A DNA stretch of 64,000 nucleotides from positions 7,520 to 71,519 of the forward strand of contig DAOTWP010000382.1 of assembly GCA_034435675.1 (NCBI GenBank). The letters are read 5' to 3'. Below the pieces are notes generated by a model. That model was not told the origin of the DNA, ran no database searches, and worked only from the letters and a program-made list of their open reading frames with translations. The number at the start of each line of letters is the position of its first letter. Within the stretch, counting starts at the first letter, position 1. Positions 58,496 to 64,000 of the stretch are shown in pieces. The DNA is from DAOTWP01 sp034435675 (GTDB taxonomy: Bacteria > Chloroflexota > Anaerolineae > Aggregatilineales > Phototrophicaceae). The translations under genes and the position numbers were made by a program.

Positions 58496-59986
58496 ATGAT
58501 GCGCCTGTACACCTCTGCCCTGATGCCGCTGTTATGCGGTTTGTGCCTGTTTGCCACCGGCTGCAACCTCAGCGCCGCTGCAACCGCCACCGCGCCCGCG
58601 ACAGCAGTGCCCGCAGATCACGCGCTGGCAGCGCTGCCCACCGGCACGGCAGCGGCTGCGACTGCACAGCCAGCCAGCCCAAGCCCGACGGCGACAGCAG
58701 CGCCCACAGACACCACAACTCCCTCGCTGACATTGACAGCGACCCTGACGCTGACACCCACCCCCACCCAGACCCCGACACCAACGGCGTCCCCGACGAT
58801 CACTGTAACGCCTACCGTGACGCTGACACCAGCCCCCAGCCCAACCCCGCCGCTGGTAACACCGACCCCTCCGCAGCGCGGCGGCGCGCCCGCTGTACCG
58901 TTTACCCCGGCAGGGTTCAGCGCCAATCTGGGCTGGAGTTGTGATGATTTCCCCTGCGAAGACGATATTCCCGGTTTTTTGCGGCGCATTCAGGTGCCAC
59001 CGGGCTACACGCTGGCACATGCCGGGCAGTTTCCCGGTCAGCCGATGCAGATCACCTATGGACCGGACGGACGCCTGTATGCTGTCGTGCTGGAAAACGG
59101 TACACGCACCGGGGCAGTCTATGTGCTGGATGAGCAGGGCATGGCACACCGCTACAGCGCCACGCTGATTTCGCCTGTCGGACTGGTCTTTCAGCCGGGC
59201 ACGCATGTGCTGTATGTCACCGCGCGCGAAACACCGCTGCAAGGGGCAGGCATCTGGCGCGTGCTGCCGGACGGCGCGACCACGCAGGTGATCGGCGGGC
59301 TGCCCTGCTGTTTTCAGGTGATTGACAACCAGCCAAATGGACTGGCTTTTGGACCGGACGGCTACCTGTATGTTGGCATCGGCGCACTCAGCGATCATGG
59401 CGAAGCAGCGGACGGCAGCCAACAAACCTATGCCGAACTGGGACCGCTGGAAGGGGCGATCCTGCGCGTGCAGCCGCACACCGGCGAGGTGCAGCCCTTC
59501 GCTCAGGGGCTGCGTAATCCCTATGACCTGACGTTCGACACCAGCGGGCAGCTTTACGCCACCGACAGCGGGCTGCTGACCGGACCCGGCGACCGGCTGC
59601 TGGCGGTGCTGCCGGGCGCGTTTTATGGCTTCCCCTACTGGCGTGGACGCGGCTGTGAGCTGTGCCCGCTGCCCCTGCGCAATCTGGACACCACACCCGA
59701 CCTGCTGACCTTCCCGGACTACAGCCTGCCGCGCGGCATCGCTGCCTATCATGGCAGTCAGTTTCCCGAAAACCTGTTTGACTCGTTGTTTGTCGTCCTG
59801 TGGAACGGCACGCCTGACGGACAGCGCGTGGTGCTGGTCAACCCGCGTGACGGTGTGCCAGGCGCGCAGCCGTTCGTGACCGGTTTAATCCGCCCGGTGG
59901 ATGTAGCAGTGGACCCGGATGGCGCACTGGTCGTGGCGGATTTTATTTACGGACATGTATGGCGGGTCAGCTATCAGCCGCGCTGA
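58496..59986 (+). CDS. PQQ-type beta-propeller lipoprotein (glucose/sorbosone dehydrogenase-like)
   Basis: 496 residues. The signal peptide ends in lipobox FATGC, with Cys near residue 23. A Thr/Pro-rich stalk of about 90 residues (TPTPTQTPTPTASP) leads to a six-bladed propeller with NPYDLTFDTSGQLY, GPGDRLLAVLPGAFYGFPYW and RPVDVAVDPDGALVVAD, the PQQ-dependent glucose/sorbosone dehydrogenase pattern. Calcium- and PQQ-contacting residues cannot be assigned with certainty, so it may be an enzyme or a binding scaffold. The start (58496 or 58499) has no clear ribosome site. Confidence 0.82.
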   Translation: MMRLYTSALMPLLCGLCLFATGCNLSAAATATAPATAVPADHALAALPTGTAAAATAQPASPSPTATAAPTDTTTPSLTLTATLTLTPTPTQTPTPTASPTITVTPTVTLTPAPSPTPPLVTPTPPQRGGAPAVPFTPAGFSANLGWSCDDFPCEDDIPGFLRRIQVPPGYTLAHAGQFPGQPMQITYGPDGRLYAVVLENGTRTGAVYVLDEQGMAHRYSATLISPVGLVFQPGTHVLYVTARETPLQGAGIWRVLPDGATTQVIGGLPCCFQVIDNQPNGLAFGPDGYLYVGIGALSDHGEAADGSQQTYAELGPLEGAILRVQPHTGEVQPFAQGLRNPYDLTFDTSGQLYATDSGLLTGPGDRLLAVLPGAFYGFPYWRGRGCELCPLPLRNLDTTPDLLTFPDYSLPRGIAAYHGSQFPENLFDSLFVVLWNGTPDGQRVVLVNPRDGVPGAQPFVTGLIRPVDVAVDPDGALVVADFIYGHVWRVSYQPR

Positions 59987-60019
59987 ACGCAGACGGCGCA
60001 TTGCTGCGCTTTCGGGTAT

Positions 60020-60568
60020 TCAGCGTGTCTCTTCGGTCAGGCGGCGGATCATCTTCTCGAAGCGTGTCCCGGCACTGTGCAGATTATCGAGCACATCCAG
60101 CGAAAGCTCATCATAGCTGCGCTCGGCGAGGTTTTTGCGCTGGGTGGCACTCACCCCGACCATTGCGGTGGTTTCACGCAGACGATAGGACAGGAACAAC
60201 GATAGTGCACGGTAAAAGCGCGCGGCAAAACCGGAGTCTTCGTGCAAGCGGGCATCGAGCAGGGCACGTGGCAGAAACAACAGCAGCGCCTCCTCTGCCG
60301 CCTGCACAGTTGCCGATGCCGGACGCGACTCGATAAACGACATCTCGCCGACGACTTCGCCGCGCTCAAGACGCGCAATTTCTGAACTGGCGTGCGCGCC
60401 AGTCAGCACACTCAGCGTCCCCACCAGCAGAATATACAGCCCATCCACTGAGCGCCCTTCACGCAGCAGCACATCACCCGTATTCAGCCGGACTTTTTTG
60501 CCACTGACAATCATCCATTCCACATCGCGATCGGTCAATTCGCCCAGAAAATACAGCACTTTGTGCAT
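60020..60568 (-). CDS. Cyclic-nucleotide-binding domain protein without DNA-binding domain
   Basis: 182 residues. The cNMP-binding core is present: LLREGRSVDGLYILLVGTLSVL, then GEVVGEMSFIESRPASATVQA, the phosphate-binding cassette with the Arg of RPASAT. The C-terminal part is two helices (FAARFYRALSLFLSYRLRE) without a helix-turn-helix, so it cannot act as a CRP-type activator by itself. It may sense cAMP or c-di-GMP and signal to another protein. GAGG eight bases before the ATG at 60568. Confidence 0.85.
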   Translation of the reverse strand: MHKVLYFLGELTDRDVEWMIVSGKKVRLNTGDVLLREGRSVDGLYILLVGTLSVLTGAHASSEIARLERGEVVGEMSFIESRPASATVQAAEEALLLFLPRALLDARLHEDSGFAARFYRALSLFLSYRLRETTAMVGVSATQRKNLAERSYDELSLDVLDNLHSAGTRFEKMIRRLTEETR

Positions 60569-60708
60569 TAGCTTGCCTCGTGAAGTTGCCGATTGATGCG
60601 CGCGATTATACACTGACGCCCCAGCAGGGGCGAACACCTTCAAACACTATTGTCGCAAGGCTCTCCGCGCGGGCGAGCCAAAGCAGGCGGCATCGCCCTG
60701 CTCTGGCA

Positions 60709-61101
60709 TCATTCTTCACCGCGCACACGCCGCATGAATTTTTCGACTTCGATCAGGTAACGCGCGTGCGTGCCTTCGCCGATCATTTCGGCATTGTCCC
60801 ATGCGCGCACTTCAAAGATAATCCGCTTGCCCTGCACATCGATTACCTCTGCCTGCGCGCGCACTTCTTCGCCTACGGGTGTTGCGGACAGATGTTTGAC
60901 GCTCAGTTCAATACCCACGCTGGAATAGCCCGGCAGCAAAAACGGATCAATGGCAGCAACGGCGGCGGCTTCCATCAGCGCCACTAACGCCGGAGTCGCA
61001 AAAACTGCCAGGCTGCCACTGCCCATTTCTTTCGCGGTCAGCGCTTCGACAACAGTGGTTCTGCTTTCGCCGGTTAGTCCCGGCTGGATGCTGGTCTCCA
61101 T
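60709..61101 (-). CDS. Hot-dog thioesterase, fluoroacetyl-CoA thioesterase-like
   Basis: 130 residues of hot-dog fold. LFATPALVALMEAAAVAAIDPF and SSVGIELSVKHLSATPVGEEV match the FlK-type active site (Thr, Glu and His around the ligand), and DVQGKRIIFEVRAWD follows. It should hydrolyse a small acyl-CoA; a true fluoroacetate-resistance role is not implied. The ATG at 61101 is the natural start. The gene stands alone. Confidence 0.83.
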   Translation of the reverse strand: METSIQPGLTGESRTTVVEALTAKEMGSGSLAVFATPALVALMEAAAVAAIDPFLLPGYSSVGIELSVKHLSATPVGEEVRAQAEVIDVQGKRIIFEVRAWDNAEMIGEGTHARYLIEVEKFMRRVRGEE

Positions 61102-61397
61102 TACGGTGTCCTTAGCTCCAATGCAGCAGGATTTCGCTCCATTGTATGCCGAATTTGCACTTTGCGGGAGCGCAGCCAGGCGGTGGGGCTAAATTGTTTG
61201 CCTGAAAGTTGCCACCAATATTGTTTATTAAAAAATTTCCTAAAATTTATCGTCAAAATTTAAAGAACTTTTATAATCACCTTTAACTCTTGATAGATGG
61301 GTTGCTTCCGTTCAACAAACGGCGTGATCTGCATACCTGTATTTCAATGGGGCGCACGGCTCATCCCAGCGCATTAACGACTACAAGGTCATCGACT

Positions 61398-62078
61398 ATG
61401 AAAGCCATGTTGCAAACTGACAGGGGTAAGTTATTCGTTTTGCTGCTCTGCACCGATCTGCTGTTCATCACCGTTCATATCGCTGCACAACTACTCAATC
61501 TTGATGATCCGCTGCTTTCGATTGAACACGAGCGCGGTATTGGGGAACTGCTTCAGCATATCAAACAATTCTGGATTGTCCTGCTGCTTCTGGTCATGGT
61601 TTATCGCCAGCCCCGCTTAATCTGGGGTGTGCTGCTGCTGGTGTTCACCTATATCCTGCTGGATGACACGCTGCAAGTGCATGAACGGGGTGGCAGATGG
61701 CTCAATCAACAAATACAACTGCCGGAACTGCTGGGGCTGCGCGCACAGGATTTGGGTGAACTGCTGGTGACCGGTGTTGTGGTGGGTGTGCTGCTGCTGC
61801 TGCTGACAGCGGCGTACTGGTGGGCTGAAGCAGGACTGCGCCCGACCATTACACGCCTGTTGTTTTTGCTGGTGCTGCTGTTCGGCTTTGGCGTGGGTGT
61901 GGATATGCTGCACAGCCTGCTGGATGGACAAACGGTGCGCCGGATTGCGGGCGTGATTGAGGATGGCGGGGAAATGCTGGTGACCAGCGTGATCACTGCG
62001 TATGTTTTCGCGCTCGTCAATTTGCCCGCAGCACCCCGCAGCAGTGAAACTGTCCCACTGCCGCTTGCCAGTGCTTGA
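61398..62078 (+). CDS. Membrane protein, 226 aa, unknown function
   Basis: Four to five transmembrane helices: LFVLLLCTDLLFITVHIAAQ, FWIVLLLLVMVYR, LIWGVLLLVFTYILLDDTL, LLVTGVVVGVLLLLLTAAYW and LLFLLVLLFGFGVGVDM. AAGG at 61385-61388 supports the ATG at 61398. The region before it is AT-rich, with TATAAT at 61272-61277. No domain is recognised. Confidence 0.7.
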   Translation: MKAMLQTDRGKLFVLLLCTDLLFITVHIAAQLLNLDDPLLSIEHERGIGELLQHIKQFWIVLLLLVMVYRQPRLIWGVLLLVFTYILLDDTLQVHERGGRWLNQQIQLPELLGLRAQDLGELLVTGVVVGVLLLLLTAAYWWAEAGLRPTITRLLFLLVLLFGFGVGVDMLHSLLDGQTVRRIAGVIEDGGEMLVTSVITAYVFALVNLPAAPRSSETVPLPLASA

Positions 62079-62136
62079 CGCGGCGCAAGCGGCGTGACAG
62101 AACCGTCTGCCAGGGCTGCTGCGGGCAGGCGGTTTG

Positions 62137-64000
62137 TCATCCGGTGGTCTTCATGCCTGCCGCGATACCATTAATCGTCGCCAGCACCAGGGTGAGAATC
62201 GCTTCGGAATCGCGCGAATCCGGCGGCAGCAGCCGCAGTTCACGCAGCAGTTCAACCTGGATAAAATTCAGCGGGTCTACGTAGGGATTGCGGCGCTCGA
62301 TGGAGCGTTTAATCACCGGCACATTGTCAAGCAGATGCTCCTGCTGAATGATCTGGCAGATCCAGCGCGAGGCGCGGGCGTGCTCGGCGGTGATCTGCGC
62401 GAAAACGCTGTCGCGCAGCCCGGTGCTGGTCACCAGATCGGCATACAGCGCGGCAATGCCCATATCGGCTTTGGCGATGTCCAACTGCACATTTTCGACC
62501 AGGGCGGTAAAAAAGCGCCACTGCTGGTACATGTGGCGCAGCCGTTCCAGTCCATCGGGAGCCTGCTGGCAGTAGCTTTCCAGCGCTGTGCCCACTCCGT
62601 ACCAACTGGGGATAATCGCCCGGCTTTGCATCCAGCTAAACACCCAGGGAATCGCGCGGATGGTTTCAAAGCCGCCTGCCCGCCGCCGCGCCGGACGCGA
62701 ACCAATCGGCAGGCGCGCCAGTTCGTTGATCGGCGTTGCCTCCTGCCAGTAGTCAATAAATCCCGGTTGTTCGTAGACAAAAGCACGGTAGGTGCGTGCG
62801 CCGGTGTCTGCCAGCCAGTCCATTGCCGCGCGCCAGTCGGGGTAGATGACTTCATCCTGTGGCGCGCCCGCCGCGATCAGTGCCGCATGCAGCACCTGAT
62901 GCAGGTGCCGGCGTCCAATCGGGCGGCTGCTGTAACGGTAGGCAATCACTTCGCCCTGTTCGGTGATTTTGATTCTGCCGTCACGGGTGGAAACCGCTGG
63001 TTGCGCCAGCAGCGCGCGGTTGGTGGGTCCGCCGCCGCGCCCGATACTGCCGCCGCGCCCGTGAAACAGTTCTACGGCAACCCCGCACGCGGCGCAGCTT
63101 TCGGCAAGCGTTTGCTGCGCGTTGTACAGCGCCCAGTTGCTCGCCAGATACCCGCCATCCTTGTTGCTATCGGAATAGCCGATCATGATCTGCTGGCGCA
63201 TACCGCGTTGTTCCAGATGCGCCAGATACGCCGGATCATGCAGCAGGGTCAGCATCACCTGCCGGGCATGGTCGAGGTCGTCAATCGTCTCAAATAGTGG
63301 GACGAGGTCAACGTGCGCAGCAATGCCAACCTCTTTTGCCAGCAGCAGCATTGCCAGCACATCACTGGGCTGCTGGCTCATGCTGGCGATCACGCTGTTA
63401 ATCACATCAGTGCCAAAACGCTCGTGGGCAGCGGCAATCATGCGCCATGTGGTGATAACTTCATTTGCCACCGGCGAAAAGCCGAGCTTCTGCGGGAACA
63501 GCGGGCGGTTGCTGCGCAGTTCGTTTGCCAGCAGCACCTGTTTTTCGCTTTCGGGCAGCGCGGCATAATCTTCCGCCAGCCCGTAATAGCGGAACAACTC
63601 GGTCAGCGCTGCCAGATGCCGCCGCGCGTCCTCACGGATGTCCAGCGGAACGAGGTACAGCCCAAAAAGCTGCACCTTGCGAATCAGGTTTTCAAGATGC
63701 CCGCCGATAATGCTGCCGCCCTTATTGCGGCGCAGGCTGTCAATCAGCAGCAGCAAATCCGCCAGCAGGGCGCGCCCATCGCGGTAGGCATCACTTTCAA
63801 GATTATGATGAATCTGGACGAGTTTCTGGCGGTAGATTTCGCCGGGGAACTGCGCTTCGAGAACGCGGTCGGGGTCTGCGGCGCGCACGGACTCGACCAG
63901 TTCTGGCGCGGCAGGCACTTCATCCAGCGACTGCGTCAGCCGTTCGCGCAAGTAATCCACCTCCGTCAGATAAACGCTGCGGGCGGCACGGCGCAGGGTT
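62137..64000 (-). CDS. ppc: Phosphoenolpyruvate carboxylase, C-terminal part (5' end outside window)
   Basis: About 620 residues of the C-terminal two-thirds are present; the frame is open through 64000 and the enzyme is usually about 900 residues. Motifs: MIGYSDSNKDGGY (substrate loop), FHGRGGSIGRGGGP (catalytic), IKITEQGEVIAYRY, SRPARRRAGG with the conserved TPP-like effector region, and the C-terminal INGIAAGMKTTG. It carboxylates PEP to oxaloacetate, an anaplerotic step. Complete length and start are not known. Confidence 0.95.
   Translation of the reverse strand, partial: TLRRAARSVYLTEVDYLRERLTQSLDEVPAAPELVESVRAADPDRVLEAQFPGEIYRQKLVQIHHNLESDAYRDGRALLADLLLLIDSLRRNKGGSIIGGHLENLIRKVQLFGLYLVPLDIREDARRHLAALTELFRYYGLAEDYAALPESEKQVLLANELRSNRPLFPQKLGFSPVANEVITTWRMIAAAHERFGTDVINSVIASMSQQPSDVLAMLLLAKEVGIAAHVDLVPLFETIDDLDHARQVMLTLLHDPAYLAHLEQRGMRQQIMIGYSDSNKDGGYLASNWALYNAQQTLAESCAACGVAVELFHGRGGSIGRGGGPTNRALLAQPAVSTRDGRIKITEQGEVIAYRYSSRPIGRRHLHQVLHAALIAAGAPQDEVIYPDWRAAMDWLADTGARTYRAFVYEQPGFIDYWQEATPINELARLPIGSRPARRRAGGFETIRAIPWVFSWMQSRAIIPSWYGVGTALESYCQQAPDGLERLRHMYQQWRFFTALVENVQLDIAKADMGIAALYADLVTSTGLRDSVFAQITAEHARASRWICQIIQQEHLLDNVPVIKRSIERRNPYVDPLNFIQVELLRELRLLPPDSRDSEAILTLVLATINGIAAGMKTTG

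Noticed and set aside
60020..60568. Considered as the CRP that would bind the sites at 44622
   Set aside because: No helix-turn-helix follows the cNMP domain, so it cannot bind DNA as a CRP does.
62134..63297. 387-codon frame antisense to ppc
   Set aside because: ppc motifs are unmistakable and the antisense frame is Arg/His-rich without domains.

Overview
The window looks like a chromosomal segment of a free-living, moderately GC-rich bacterium, most likely a member of the Chloroflexota (Anaerolineae-like). This is inferred from style, not from a marker gene: LysM lipoproteins and Thr-Pro-rich surface proteins, several secreted proteins with PPC-type beta domains and very acidic linkers, a Nal1-like protease, and mixed housekeeping genes without large conserved operons. 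There is no phage, plasmid, insertion-sequence transposase, CRISPR array, rRNA or recognisable tRNA. Genes lie on both strands, mostly singly or in short operons, and convergent pairs are usually separated by hairpins.

Layout. 1-2.0 kb: end of an acyl-CoA dehydrogenase, a Rieske protein and an MBL-fold hydrolase. 2.1-6.9 kb: an arsenic island with a SigZ-like sigma factor with a Cys-rich tail, ArsM, a 60-residue ORF, an MFS carrier, a thioredoxin-type ArsC, an ArsR-ArsC fusion and a further ArsC. A 15-bp palindrome of the form AATTCA-N3-TGAATT precedes both stand-alone arsC genes. 7-12.9 kb: panD, a secreted PPC-repeat protein, a dual-specificity phosphatase, an aldo/keto reductase, a GyrI-like protein and an EEP-family hydrolase. 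13.1-16.1 kb: an operon of YtkA/FixH-like lipoprotein, beta-propeller protein and polytopic Fe-S protein. 16.1-26.9 kb: DUF309, GNAT and DUF1963-like proteins, an FAD oxidoreductase with an unknown partner, a CinA/PncC amidase, a LysM lipoprotein, pyrH, an SDR and exonuclease III.

27-35 kb: surface region with a LysM-LysM-glycoside hydrolase, two large secreted paralogues, a GT39-like membrane glycosyltransferase, a CgeB-like glycosyltransferase and a hexapeptide acyltransferase. 36.7-42.2 kb: a complete branched-chain amino-acid type ABC operon (livK-G-F-H-M) with a structured livK leader and a hairpin-rich livK/livG gap. 42.3-42.6 kb: a MITE-like inverted-repeat element flanked by a 9-bp direct repeat. 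43.5-45.9 kb: an epimerase preceded by two tandem CRP-type boxes, and an MFS carrier.

46.4-50.5 kb holds the best candidate for an undescribed system: a divergent HSP90/HtpG-type ATPase followed 3 bp later by two tandem paralogues of an unknown, helical, TPR-like family. 50.5-64 kb: a membrane protein, the Nal1-like protease, two alpha/beta hydrolases, asnS, an orphan gene behind an AT-rich palindromic regulatory region, a PQQ-type beta-propeller lipoprotein, a cNMP-binding protein, a FlK-like thioesterase, a membrane protein and the C-terminal two-thirds of PEP carboxylase, which runs off the right edge.

How the genes work together. The arsenic genes form a reduction-plus-methylation pathway (arsenate to arsenite by ArsC, arsenite to methylarsenicals by ArsM), with the MFS carrier as the only candidate exporter. 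The liv genes form one high-affinity importer. The surface proteins and glycosyltransferases at 27-35 kb are consistent with cell-envelope remodelling. Functions of the HSP90-linked pair and of the Fe-S membrane operon remain open.
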